Positions 40,273-49,052 of a stretch of DNA of 64,000 nucleotides are shown here, piece after piece. The notes under the pieces were generated by a model that had not been told where the DNA came from, ran no database searches, and was given only the letters and a program-made list of their open reading frames with translations. Numbering within the stretch: position 1 is the first letter of the stretch; every line of letters starts with the position of its first letter. The position numbers were made by a program, and so were the translations under genes. The DNA comes from Pseudonocardia bannensis (GTDB taxonomy: Bacteria; Actinomycetota; Actinomycetes; Mycobacteriales; Pseudonocardiaceae): NCBI RefSeq assembly GCF_012911875.1, contig NZ_JAAXKZ010000013.1, positions 1 through 64,000 on the forward strand. Reading direction: 5' to 3'.

Positions 40273-41513
40273 GCAGGACCCGCTCGGGGAATCCACGATC
40301 TGACCTGCCGCCGGTCATCGTGCTCGGGGGAGGAGCAAACACGCTGTCGATAGGCCGGAGCCTCGCAAAGCTCGGCGTCGACGTGTACAGTATCGGCGCC
40401 GCTCCCTACCTACGGTACTCGCGGTTCCTGCGGCCGATATCACCGGGCCCGAGCGGTGACCTGGAACGAGCATGGGCCGAGTGCCTCCTCGGCCCGGCCA
40501 CCGATCATTTGATCGGAGCGGTCGTGCTAGCCGCCAGTGACGTCGGAATCACGGTACTTGCCCATAATCGACAAGCGATGCTGGAGCGCTTCAACCTCGA
40601 CATCAGCAACGTCAACGCCCAGCTGAATATGCTGGACAAGCTTGCCACCTACCAGAGTTCGAAGAAGGCTGGCGTGCCAACCCCGCGATTCTGGGAGGTT
40701 CACTCGTGGAGCGAGGTTGAGCGCCACCGCGAGGAACTGGTCTTCCCGTTGATCGTGAAACCCCTTCACTCGCACGCCTACGCGGCTGCCTTCCCGGGCC
40801 GGAGCAAGTTCCGCGTTGCCCACAACATGGACGACCTGAAGGACGCCTACAGCGAATTGACAATGGCTGGCCTCGCCATCATGCTCGTGGAGAAAATTGC
40901 CGGCCCCGACGACCTGTTATGCAGCTACTACACGTACATCGATACGTCCGGATCGCCAACATTCGACTTCACCAAGCGCATTCTGCGGCGCTATCCACCG
41001 AACATGGGTGTCGCCAGCTATCACATCACCGACTGGAACCCCGCAGTCCGGGATGTTGCCCAGCGGCTTTTCAAGCATGTCGGCCTACGCGGCGTGGCGA
41101 ACGCCGAGTTCAAGCTCGATCGTCGCGACGGGCAACTCAAGATCATCGAGTGTAACGCCCGGTTCACGGACGCGACGCCCCTGCTGGCCGCTTCCGGAAT
41201 CGACCTGGCTCGTTACGTCTACCTGCAGGTTCTGAGGCGACCCGACCCGCCGCCTCAGCGCTATGTCACCGGTCGGCGCCTGCTGTACCTCTCCAACGAC
41301 GTGCTTGCATATCGCGAACTACGGCGCTGCGGTGAGCTGACCCTTTCCAGCTATGTGAGCAGCCTGGCGCACAAGCAGACCTTCGGCTATCTCAGCCCCA
41401 GGGACCCCCTGCCGGCTCTGGCCAGGGGCGTGATGCGGATCAAGAGCGTCCTGACCGGACATTTCTTCGAAGGCCGTCGCAGTTCGACGGTCGAGCCGAA
41501 CCGCCCGCTATGA
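40269..41513 (+). CDS. Carbamoyl-phosphate-synthase-like ATP-grasp protein (copy 1)
   Basis: 414 aa from the ATG at 40269 (ATGA overlap). The start 'PPVIVLGGGANTLSIGRSLA' is a nucleotide-binding/preATP-grasp fold; 'FPLIVKPLHSHAYAAAFPGR' and 'ANAEFKLDRRDGQLKIIECN' followed by ARF form the ATP-grasp core. It is homologous to the truncated gene at 63729 (same 'GAVVLAxSDVGITVL' and 'LLGPxTxHL' runs). A ligase acting on a carboxylate; sugar-uronate amidation is a possible job (inference). Confidence 0.85.
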   Translation: MSRTRSGNPRSDLPPVIVLGGGANTLSIGRSLAKLGVDVYSIGAAPYLRYSRFLRPISPGPSGDLERAWAECLLGPATDHLIGAVVLAASDVGITVLAHNRQAMLERFNLDISNVNAQLNMLDKLATYQSSKKAGVPTPRFWEVHSWSEVERHREELVFPLIVKPLHSHAYAAAFPGRSKFRVAHNMDDLKDAYSELTMAGLAIMLVEKIAGPDDLLCSYYTYIDTSGSPTFDFTKRILRRYPPNMGVASYHITDWNPAVRDVAQRLFKHVGLRGVANAEFKLDRRDGQLKIIECNARFTDATPLLAASGIDLARYVYLQVLRRPDPPPQRYVTGRRLLYLSNDVLAYRELRRCGELTLSSYVSSLAHKQTFGYLSPRDPLPALARGVMRIKSVLTGHFFEGRRSSTVEPNRPL

Positions 41514-41843
41514 GCCCGCGGATGGACCACACGACGTCGAGCTGAAGATCAATCGCATGGACCTGGGGACACCAGCAACAGGAGTTGCATCAGGAGAAAC
41601 GTTATCGAACCCGAATCCGACACCATCCATGCACTTCCTACAGAGATTGCATCACGTCTCGACCAGAGATCATCATGACTTGGGCCAGGCACGACGAACG
41701 CCAGTCAAGCAGGGCAAGCGTTGTAGCCGAAGGCGTGTGCACGGGAAACGTCGACCCGAGCTTGTCTCGGTCGACAGCACATGATCAGGACTGCGGCGGC
41801 CGCACGCGCCGCAGCGACGGAGCCAGCCACGAGGAGAGTTATC
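41514..41843. other. 330-nt spacer before the RraA gene
   Basis: No recognisable coding sequence; frames here are extensions of the RraA frame or noise. The GAGGAGAG ribosome site for RraA is at its end (41831-41838). Confidence 0.5.
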
Positions 41844-42587
41844 TTGACCACCTCGATCCAGTCAGACATCAGCACCGGTTCACAGCGCCCGCGCTCCGCC
41901 GATATCCATCCTGGTCCAGGATTTCGGATTCGGCCCGACGTCCCGAGAACCGACTCCACTGTCATCCAAGGGTTATCCGAGTTCCCGACGCCAGAGATCT
42001 CGGACCTGCTCAACCGCCTCTACGCGATCGACTCGGAGATCCGTTGCCTCAACGGCGCACAGCGCCCGCTCTGCGGCTCGGCGTGCACAGTCCGTGTGTA
42101 TCCGGGCGACAACCTCATGGTGCACAAGGCGTTGGACATAGCCCGGCCCGGCGACGTCATAGTCATCGCAGCGAGCGGAACGCGATCGAACGCCGTGCTG
42201 GGCGACATCATCTCCACCAAGGCACTGCACCGGGGGGTCGCCGGGTTCATCGTGGACGGCTTGATCCGTGACCTGCCCAGCATCAAGCCGCTCGAGCTAC
42301 CCGTCTACGCGAGAGGAACGACGCCCATCGGTCCCCTGCACCGAGGACCAGGGGAAATCAATTTCCCGGTGGCATGCGGCGGTGTGGTCGTCAATCCGGG
42401 CGACGTCATCGTCGCCGACGACGCCGGCATCGTGGTCGTCCCTCAACAAGCTGCCATTGACTTGCTGCAGCGGCTTCAGGCCCACGCACACGGCAACGCG
42501 GCGTATCTCGCCGCGGTCAGACACGGCAACTTCAACAACACATGGGTCGACGCTCAGCTGGAGCAGCAGGGCTGCCTGATCGTCTAG
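41844..42587 (+). CDS. RraA-family aldolase-like protein (copy 1)
   Basis: 247 aa from a TTG at 41844, preferred because GAGGAGAG lies just upstream and the N-terminus then aligns with copy 2 at 62971. The fold-defining run 'TRSNAVLGDIISTKALHRGV' followed by AGFIVDGLIRD carries the Asp and Arg-Asp residues of metal-dependent HMG/CHA aldolases in this family. It is therefore more likely an enzyme for a 4-carboxy-2-oxo acid or oxaloacetate than an RNase E regulator, as actinobacterial EPS clusters hold no RNase E link. Function in this cluster unknown. Confidence 0.85.
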   Translation: MTTSIQSDISTGSQRPRSADIHPGPGFRIRPDVPRTDSTVIQGLSEFPTPEISDLLNRLYAIDSEIRCLNGAQRPLCGSACTVRVYPGDNLMVHKALDIARPGDVIVIAASGTRSNAVLGDIISTKALHRGVAGFIVDGLIRDLPSIKPLELPVYARGTTPIGPLHRGPGEINFPVACGGVVVNPGDVIVADDAGIVVVPQQAAIDLLQRLQAHAHGNAAYLAAVRHGNFNNTWVDAQLEQQGCLIV

Positions 42588-42982
42588 GACGCAGCCGGAC
42601 CTCCTGGCGTCGCTCGGCGTGGCGGTCCTGGACGTGGCACGGCCACCGCGCGATCGCCCTTTGTCGCGTCGACATGGGCTGGTGCGGCGGCCTCATCAGG
42701 ACACGGGGTGGTCACGAGCGAAGGTGGGTTGCTGAAGGGCTGGCCGCTCGATCCGGCCGGGTCGCGACCTGGCACCGCTTCGCCGGTCGCTGCCGACCTG
42801 CTGCGAGAGAATCAGATCGGCTGAGCATTGAGCCGGCCCTCTCGTCCGATGTACGAACGGCACGATTGGCGGGCCGAGCATCTCGTGGTCGTGGTGCTGA
42901 CCACCGAGATGCTCGACAACCGCGGGGCTGGACGCGGGCCTCAGACGTGACCGCCCCGACCGGTCGGATACGGTTGGCCCCC
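42588..42982. other. 400-nt spacer with an imperfect hairpin
   Basis: No gene recognised. An imperfect hairpin (42876-42914, 15-16 bp stem with one bulge) may end the RraA transcript. A frame continuing from 42542 into the epimerase is spurious. Confidence 0.5.
42876..42914. terminator. Hairpin between RraA and epimerase genes
   Basis: GAGCATCTCGTGGTC (42876-42890) pairs with GACCACCGAGATGCTC (42899-42914) with one bulged base. Confidence 0.5.
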
Positions 42983-43942
42983 GTGCGAGCGGCGGTCACC
43001 GGCGGAGCCGGATTCATCGGGTCGAACCTCGTCGACGGGCTGGTGCGCTCCGGCGCCGAGGTCCTGGTGGTCGACGATCTGAGCACCGGCCACGAGGCCA
43101 ACCTGCGTGACGCGCTGGCGGCCGGGGCCCGGCTGGAGAAGCTGGACGTGCGCGACGCCGACGCGGTGACCACGGCCTTCACCGCGTTCGCCCCCGAGGT
43201 CGTGTTCCACCTCGCCGCCCAGATCGACGTGCGGGTGTCCATGGCCGAACCCGCCCGTGACGCCGCGACCAACGTGCTCGGTTCGGTGAACGTGTTCGCC
43301 GCGGCAGCGGCGGCCGGTGCCCGCCGGGTCGTCAACACATCGACCGGCGGCGCGATCTACGGCGAGACCGACGCCATCCCCACCCCCGAGACGGAGCCGG
43401 CCCGGCCACTGTCGGCCTACGGCCTGAGCAAGCGGACCGCCGAGGAGTACGGCAGCTGGTTCCGCCAGGCGCACGGCCTGAACGTGGTGACCCTGCGGTA
43501 CGGCAACGTGTACGGGCCGCGGCAGGACCCGGCGGGCGACGCCGGCGTGATCGCACTGTTCTGCGATCGGGTGCTCACCGGCCGCCGGCCGCTCGTCTTC
43601 GGCGACGGGCTGCAGACCCGGGACTACGTGTTCGTGGGTGACATCGTGGCCGCGAATCTCGCGGCGGCCACCGCCGAGGCGCCGGCACACGACCGCTACA
43701 ACGTCGGTACCGGCACCGAGGTGAGCGTGCTGGAGCTGATCGCGGCGGTGGCCGAGGCCGCCGACGTCGACCCGGCCACGTTCGCACCCGAGTTCCGTCC
43801 CGCCCGGGCCGGTGAGGTGCTGCGCAGCTGCCTGGACGTCTCCCGGGCGCGCGGCGATCTGCGGCTCGCGACGCCCACCCCGCTCGCGGACGGCCTGCGC
43901 CAGACCCTGGACTGGGTGCGCACGGTGGCCGCAGCCCGCTGA
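42983..43942 (+). CDS. NAD-dependent sugar-nucleotide epimerase (GalE-like SDR)
   Basis: 319 aa from the GTG at 42983. Extended SDR: TGGAGFIG (6-13), SER/THR site in VVNTSTGGAIYGE, catalytic Y146-x3-K150 in SAYGLSKRTAEEY, and 'RYGNVYGPRQDP'. Typical of UDP-glucose/UDP-glucuronate 4-epimerases. It is high in GC, unlike the genes just before it, and may mark the start of cluster 2. It would invert C4 of a UDP-sugar made by Ugd or from UDP-glucose. Confidence 0.92.
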   Translation: MRAAVTGGAGFIGSNLVDGLVRSGAEVLVVDDLSTGHEANLRDALAAGARLEKLDVRDADAVTTAFTAFAPEVVFHLAAQIDVRVSMAEPARDAATNVLGSVNVFAAAAAAGARRVVNTSTGGAIYGETDAIPTPETEPARPLSAYGLSKRTAEEYGSWFRQAHGLNVVTLRYGNVYGPRQDPAGDAGVIALFCDRVLTGRRPLVFGDGLQTRDYVFVGDIVAANLAAATAEAPAHDRYNVGTGTEVSVLELIAAVAEAADVDPATFAPEFRPARAGEVLRSCLDVSRARGDLRLATPTPLADGLRQTLDWVRTVAAAR

Positions 43943-44052
43943 CCGTCGCGGGCGCGACTGAAGGACGCCCGCGGCGCGCGTGGCCGGTCAGCCGGCGCCG
44001 CCGTCCGCACCGGTCGCGGGTTTCGGTCCGGACCGTTGACTCTCGGAGCGAC

Positions 44053-44084
44053 AACGGCGGGGCTCCGAATGGAGCCCCGCCGTT
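44053..44084. terminator. Bidirectional terminator, 14-bp stem
   Basis: AACGGCGGGGCTCC (44053-44066) and its exact complement (44071-44084) around loop GAAT, between the convergent epimerase and deacetylase genes. Confidence 0.8.
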
Positions 44085-44114
44085 CGTGTACCGCCCGGAT
44101 GGGGACCGAAGCCC

Positions 44115-45041
44115 TCAGGCCGCCGTCCGCTCCTTCACCAGATGCTTGACGATCTTCGCGAAGTCGACGGGCCCGCGGTGCGGGTTCATGACCCACCGCG
44201 GGATCTCGTGCGGCGCCGCATCGCGGGTGGTGCGCCCGTTCCGTGTCGTGATCGAGTAGGCGTACCCGGCCTTCTCCGCCGCCGCGATCGTGTCGGCGGT
44301 GTAGTCCACCTTCTTGCCGTTCGGGTAGGCCAGCACGTCGATGTCCGCACCCAGCTTGTCGCGCAGCTGACGACGCGACTCCGCCAGGTCCTCGTGCTGG
44401 GCCTGCGCCGACTCCCGCGACAGGATCGCGTGGTACATCGTGTGCGAGCCGATCGTCATGTACTCCTGGAGCTTGCGCGCCCCGTCCCAGTCGAGGAACT
44501 GGGACCGCAGGTCGTAGGTCCCGGTGGGGGCGAGCCGCTCGGTCAGATCGTCGATCGCGGCGTCGCGCTCGTGACGGTCGACGAGCTTGAGGTCCTCGGC
44601 GACCCGCTTGAACACGGAGTACCGCTGCGCCCGGTCCGGCAGCGCGTGGATCGCGTCCTTCCACTCCAGCTTGTCAGCGGTCGCCTCGGCGAACGCGTAG
44701 GCGAGCCGCTCCCACCACGGCGACGTGTCGCCGTTGAGGATCCCGGGGACGAGGAAGCAGGTCGCGGGCAGACCCAGCCGCCGCAGGATCGGTCCGGCGA
44801 GCTCGAGGTTGTCCGCGTAGCCGTCGTCGAAGGTGATCGCCACGGCGCGTGGGGGCAGCGGCCGGCCCTCCGTCAGGTCACGCAGCGCCGACTCGAGCGG
44901 GACCACATTGGCCAGCGTGCGCAGCATCTTGAACTGCTGCTCGAGCCCCTTCTCACCGGCACCCGGGGCAGCCGGGAAACACCACGTCGGCCGCACGTTG
45001 TGCCAGCCCAGGACAATCAGATTCGCGCCTGCGGACAGCAT
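44115..45041 (-). CDS. Polysaccharide deacetylase family protein (NodB)
   Basis: 308 aa. NodB motifs: AITFDDGYADN with the catalytic/metal Asp pair, SHTMYH as the metal-histidine motif, and a C-terminal 'DVLAYPNGKKVDYTADT'. No signal peptide: it probably acts in the cytosol or is released otherwise. The substrate is an N-acetyl sugar of the surface polysaccharide. Single gene, followed by a terminator. Confidence 0.9.
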   Translation of the reverse strand: MLSAGANLIVLGWHNVRPTWCFPAAPGAGEKGLEQQFKMLRTLANVVPLESALRDLTEGRPLPPRAVAITFDDGYADNLELAGPILRRLGLPATCFLVPGILNGDTSPWWERLAYAFAEATADKLEWKDAIHALPDRAQRYSVFKRVAEDLKLVDRHERDAAIDDLTERLAPTGTYDLRSQFLDWDGARKLQEYMTIGSHTMYHAILSRESAQAQHEDLAESRRQLRDKLGADIDVLAYPNGKKVDYTADTIAAAEKAGYAYSITTRNGRTTRDAAPHEIPRWVMNPHRGPVDFAKIVKHLVKERTAA

Positions 45042-45241
45042 GATCTCCTCGGATCGTCGGCGGCAGCGCGCCGCGCGTCGGTCGTCGTGACCGCTCGGAC
45101 GGTCATCCGCCGTCGAACCGGGTGGACGGCGGCCCCGAATGTCGGACCGGGGCTCCGATTAGCATATGGTCGGCTCGATCCAGGCCTGATCGGGGTCGCA
45201 CCCAGCGAGGTCAGGACACGAGTGTGACGCGGGGAGTAGCT

Positions 45242-46090
45242 GTGGGACGTCGGGTACCGGGCCGGTCCGCGCTGGCCGCGAGCGCGGTCGTGCTGGCCGC
45301 GCTGCTGGCGAGCTGCGGGACCGAGACCCCGGACGAGCCCGCCCCCGCCCCGGCGCCGACCGGAATCCCCGATCTGCTGTGGACGGGCGACGCCGAGACC
45401 GGGGACCTGTCCCAGTTCCAGGACACCCCGTGGAACGTCGCCGGGGGCGCCACCCCTCCTGAGATCGTGAGCGACGGCGCGGTCGTGCGCGACGGCCGCT
45501 ACGCGGTGAAGATCACCATTCCCGGCGTGTCCAACGGCGAAGGGATCACCAGCGACTCGCGCAACGAGCTGGTGCCCTCGATCCCGGACTTCAAAGAGGG
45601 TGACGAGTACTACTTCGGCTTCTCGACGCTGCTCGCCGAAGGCTTCCCGGTGCAGGACGAGTGGCAGGTCATCACCCAGTGGAAGAACGAGGGTGAGGGA
45701 TCGCCGCCGGTGGAGCTCAGCGTCCAGGAGGGCCGGTTCGACCTGTCCGGCGGCTCCGGCCACCCCGAAGAGGCCGAGCCGTTCCGGCTGACCCTGGGCC
45801 CGGCCGTGACCGGGACGTGGATCGACTGGGTGTTCCGGATCCGCTTCTCCCCCGACCCCGCACAGGGCGAGGTCGAGGTCTGGCAGAACGGCCAACTCGT
45901 CCTGCCGACGTTCCGACCGGCATCCGGCACGATGTACCCGCCGGGGAACGACGGTTCCAGGGACGTGCCGTCGAGCTACCTCAAGACCGGGTACTACCGC
46001 GCGGCCGAGATCAGCGCACCGGGCACCGTCTACTTCGACGACTGGCGGGTCGGTACGACCGCGGACGCGGTCACGCGCCCGGCCGGCTGA
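45242..46090 (+). CDS. Lipoprotein of the heparin-lyase-I-like family (copy 1)
   Basis: 282 aa from the GTG at 45242 (GGGGAG upstream; GTG 45222 is alternative). A lipobox LLASC (Cys about 29) marks it as a lipoprotein. The rest is a beta-jelly-roll: 'DGRYAVKITIPGVSNGEGIT', 'DSRNELVPS', 'VQDEWQVITQWKNEGEG', 'GTWIDWVFRIRFSPDPAQGE' and 'YLKTGYYR'. This pattern is that of the PL13/heparin-lyase-I-like superfamily, which cleaves uronic-acid polymers. It may act on the product of this cluster (inference). Confidence 0.85.
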   Translation: MGRRVPGRSALAASAVVLAALLASCGTETPDEPAPAPAPTGIPDLLWTGDAETGDLSQFQDTPWNVAGGATPPEIVSDGAVVRDGRYAVKITIPGVSNGEGITSDSRNELVPSIPDFKEGDEYYFGFSTLLAEGFPVQDEWQVITQWKNEGEGSPPVELSVQEGRFDLSGGSGHPEEAEPFRLTLGPAVTGTWIDWVFRIRFSPDPAQGEVEVWQNGQLVLPTFRPASGTMYPPGNDGSRDVPSSYLKTGYYRAAEISAPGTVYFDDWRVGTTADAVTRPAG

Positions 46091-46121
46091 CATACGCCGG
46101 CACAGCGGGCCCGGCCTCGGG

Positions 46122-47222
46122 TCACTGCGACGCCCGGGTCCTGACCAATCCGCGCAGACCGTGCGGTCCGGCGGCTCGTCTAGCCCGGCGCGCGATACCC
46201 GCCGCCACCCGGTACCCGTGCCGGACCGCAGCCGACGACCAGGCGTGCAGGTGCTGGTGCTCGATCACGTGGGTCATCGACTGCCTCTTGTACGCCTGCT
46301 CGCCGCGCATCCAGTCCCACGTCGTGAAGCGCTCGTCGGCCAGTGCCGAGCCGATCGCGGCGGAGTCGCAGATCCGGCCGGCCGAATAATCCATCCATCT
46401 CGACGCGACGCGGCCGTCCCACGTCCGATAGATCGGGCCGTCGAGGAAGCCGAGCACATATCCGATGAGCTCGTCGCCGACCAGCATCACCGTCAGTTCG
46501 AGCTCACCACGACGCGCGAATTCCGATAGGGCATCACGATAGAACCGCTCGAACTCCGGGTCGTCGAAGTCGCTGCGACGCCCCAACTGGTGATCACGGT
46601 TCCTCCGCAGCGTGACGACCCGGTCCAGGAGGCCCGCCACCTCCGCCGGGTCGCGGACCAACCGCAGGTCGGCCTCGTGACCGTCCCTTCGCAGCCGGTT
46701 CCAGCCCTTGTTGAACGTCTTACGGGCGTTCTTCGACATGTGTCGGCCGAGCGTCCTCGGTTCGGTCAGGCTCAGTTGGATCGCAGGGATCCCCGATCGC
46801 ACGTGGACGTGGGGCAGCAGTCGCTGCAGGTGCGCGAGCACCGGATCGCCCGCGGGGAGTTGCTCGAGCCGCAGGCGCCAGGGCCGCTGGCCTCGCCGGA
46901 CCTGCTCGGCGATCGCCTCCGCCAGCCGGCGGGCGGCGTCGTCGTCGATGGCCGGCAGCGCGGCGTAGTCGCTCACGCTGTGGCCCAGCGCGGTCCATTC
47001 CACGACGGGCCCGTCGACGCGACCGAGGTAGGCCAGCGCGATCAGGCGCCCTTCTTCTTCGACCAGAATTGCGACCGGCTGCTGCTTAGGAAATGCATCG
47101 ACGTAACATCTGAGCCAGGTCGACCGGGCCGTCATGGGAACGTCGAAATCGCTCCAGAGTGATTCCGCACGTTCGAACTGCAGAAGTGCTGATTCGCCCT
47201 CGACGACTCGGTTCACACGCAC
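46122..47222 (-). CDS. FemAB/GNAT-like acyltransferase (copy 3)
   Basis: 366 aa from a GTG. Central 'MSKNARKTFNKGWNRLRRDG' and 'GELELTVMLVGDELIGYVLG' followed by FLDGPIYRTWDG, as in the CelD-like acetyltransferase group. It shares the general fold with the two cluster 1 proteins but not close sequence. It lies between two lyase-like genes, and converges with copy 1 of the lyase. Likely adds an acyl group to the polysaccharide. Confidence 0.8.
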   Translation of the reverse strand: MRVNRVVEGESALLQFERAESLWSDFDVPMTARSTWLRCYVDAFPKQQPVAILVEEEGRLIALAYLGRVDGPVVEWTALGHSVSDYAALPAIDDDAARRLAEAIAEQVRRGQRPWRLRLEQLPAGDPVLAHLQRLLPHVHVRSGIPAIQLSLTEPRTLGRHMSKNARKTFNKGWNRLRRDGHEADLRLVRDPAEVAGLLDRVVTLRRNRDHQLGRRSDFDDPEFERFYRDALSEFARRGELELTVMLVGDELIGYVLGFLDGPIYRTWDGRVASRWMDYSAGRICDSAAIGSALADERFTTWDWMRGEQAYKRQSMTHVIEHQHLHAWSSAAVRHGYRVAAGIARRARRAAGPHGLRGLVRTRASQ

Positions 47223-48011
47223 CCGGGAAGGCTATCTCCGGCGGCGCGGCCCGGGCCGGGCAGGGTGGCGCGGCGGAGCGCGGCATCCGCCGAGCCGACA
47301 GCAGGTGTCGGTGTCACCCGTCAGCGGTCGACCGGCCAGGTCTCCTTCCGGGCCGCAGAAGCACGCCCAGTGCGGTGTCGACCGCGACGAACGGTGTCAC
47401 CGCGACATGTCGGACGCGTGGCCGCTCCCCCTCATCGTTACGAACGGCCTAACGATGGGCCCGTCGCCGACGGTGATCGTTCGGTCGGCGCCCGGAGCGC
47501 GTACCCCCACTCTTGAGTGGAGACGGGTAACGATTAGGCAACTTAGGATGGTCCACTGTGACCCCACGCGACGACGGCGCCACCGTCTCCCCCTGGCGTG
47601 TCGGACCCGATCGTGCCCCTCCGTCGCCGGATTCACTCGACCGTAGCGTGACATCTCGCCGTTCGCCCAATGGAGACCGCCGACAGCGCCCATACTCGGC
47701 TCGTCCTGTCAGCGAGCGACCGAGTGAGGTACCCACGGTGCATCCACCCAGCCGATCCGCGCCCCGTCCGGGGGGTCGGTCACCATCCGTGACAACGGAG
47801 CCTCGACCGGAACCGCACGGGACCACCGAGACCGTCCACTGACGACCCGGCCGGCACCACCCGGCCACTGTCCGTTCCCCCCGACTGACCACGCACACGG
47901 TCGGCGCCGACGCTCCCTGCCGTCCCCCACGGCATGTCGCACGACGCCACCGGCAGACCGCACCCGAACGCCACGGCCCAGGCTCGCCCCTCGGCCGGGA
48001 GGTGATGCTCC
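47223..48011. promoter_or_regulatory. 790-nt divergent intergenic region
   Basis: Between the GNAT-like gene (minus) and the second lyase-like gene (plus). No convincing coding sequence: the frames of 90-165 codons lack ribosome sites and domains. Contains lower-GC runs near 47440-47560 and probably the promoters of both genes. The lyase ribosome site GGGAGGTG is at 47997-48004. Confidence 0.5.
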
Positions 48012-48995
48012 GTGATCCGCCACGTCATGGCATCGGCCGCACTGGTCGCCGTCACCCTCGTAACGACCGACCTCTACTTCAGTCACGCCGCCGCCGATGA
48101 GCACGAACTCGTCACGGCTGCCAACACGACCCAGCCCGTCCCGCCGGCCGATCAGGACGACCGAGGGGTCGAGCCCCAGCCGCCGGCGACCCGGCCGAAG
48201 CTCCACAGCTCGCAGCGGCCGCCCAGCGACCCCTTCACCGCCCTGCTCACGCCACCGATCGGTGGCCTGCCCGGGGTGATCCCGCCGATCGTCGGTCCGG
48301 AACGGCCGTCACCGGTGCCGGCGGGTCTCCGCGAGGTGTTCGTCGGCGACTTCGGGACCGGCGACTTCAGCCAGTGGGAGACCTGCCAGTCGGTCCTCAT
48401 GAACGCCGCATGCTCCGGCTACAGGCTGACGCACCACAGCATGCAGCTCGTGGACGGCCCCCGGCAGGGCGTCAAGGCCGCCCATTTCGAGGTCCGCGAC
48501 GGCGACGTCCCCGACTTCGGTGGTGGCGAGCGCTCGGAGGTCGCCGCGCACAACGAGGGGGCGCTCACGCGGGAAGGTGACGAGCGCTGGTACGAGTTCT
48601 CGATGCGGTTCCCGGAGAACTTCCGCAACCCGCAGGGCGGCTGGTTCATCGTCATGCAGTGGCACAGCGGGAGCGGCTCGCCCCCGCTCGCGATCGACAT
48701 CAGTAACGACGGCGACATCTACATCGGTGGCGACGGCGTCGAGCACGAGAAGAAGTCCATCGGCAAGGTGCGGCCCGGCGAGTGGGTCGACTACGTGCTG
48801 CACGCGAAGTTCTCCAACAGCGCGTCGACCGGGTTCGTCGAGGCCTGGGAGAACGGCGTCCAGACGGTGCAGCGCTACAACCGCGCCACCATGAGCAGCG
48901 ACGAGAACTACCTCAAGATGGGCATCTACCGCGACGACGAGGACAGCGGAACCGCCGAGGTCTCGATCGCGGGATTGCGCGTCACCGCGCCCTGA
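48012..48995 (+). CDS. Secreted heparin-lyase-I-like protein (copy 2)
   Basis: 327 aa from the GTG at 48012 (GGGAGGTG seven bases upstream). Sec-type signal (about 3-27), a Pro-rich spacer (about 40-105), and the same beta-jelly-roll: 'GGGERSEVAAHNEGALTREG', 'WFIVMQWHSGSGSPPLAIDI', 'PGEWVDYVLHAKFSNSASTG' and 'ENYLKMGIYRDDE'. It is a second polysaccharide-lyase-like protein 2 kb from the first. Not lipidated. Confidence 0.85.
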   Translation: MIRHVMASAALVAVTLVTTDLYFSHAAADEHELVTAANTTQPVPPADQDDRGVEPQPPATRPKLHSSQRPPSDPFTALLTPPIGGLPGVIPPIVGPERPSPVPAGLREVFVGDFGTGDFSQWETCQSVLMNAACSGYRLTHHSMQLVDGPRQGVKAAHFEVRDGDVPDFGGGERSEVAAHNEGALTREGDERWYEFSMRFPENFRNPQGGWFIVMQWHSGSGSPPLAIDISNDGDIYIGGDGVEHEKKSIGKVRPGEWVDYVLHAKFSNSASTGFVEAWENGVQTVQRYNRATMSSDENYLKMGIYRDDEDSGTAEVSIAGLRVTAP

Positions 48996-49014
48996 TCGGG
49001 CCGGGCACGCGCGC

Positions 49015-49052
49015 CCCTCGCGCCCGTCCGCGTCAGCGGGCGGGCGCGAGGG
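49015..49052. terminator. Hairpin overlapping the end of the GT4 gene
   Basis: 17-bp arms (49015-49031 and 49036-49052) with one G-T pair and loop GTCA; the TGA of the minus-strand glycosyltransferase lies in the loop, and the stem is also 20 nt past the lyase stop, serving both strands. Confidence 0.7.

Noticed and set aside
41844-42587. RNase E inhibitor RraA as function
   Set aside because: The Asp and Arg-Asp residues of the metal-dependent aldolase branch are present and the setting is a polysaccharide cluster.
42542-42982. In-frame N-terminal extension of the epimerase (466-codon frame)
   Set aside because: The Rossmann motif TGGAGFIG must be near the N-terminus; the GTG at 42983 fits, and the extension crosses a hairpin.
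47449-48206. Small frames in the 47-48 kb intergenic region
   Set aside because: No ribosome sites or domains; region is better explained as divergent promoters.
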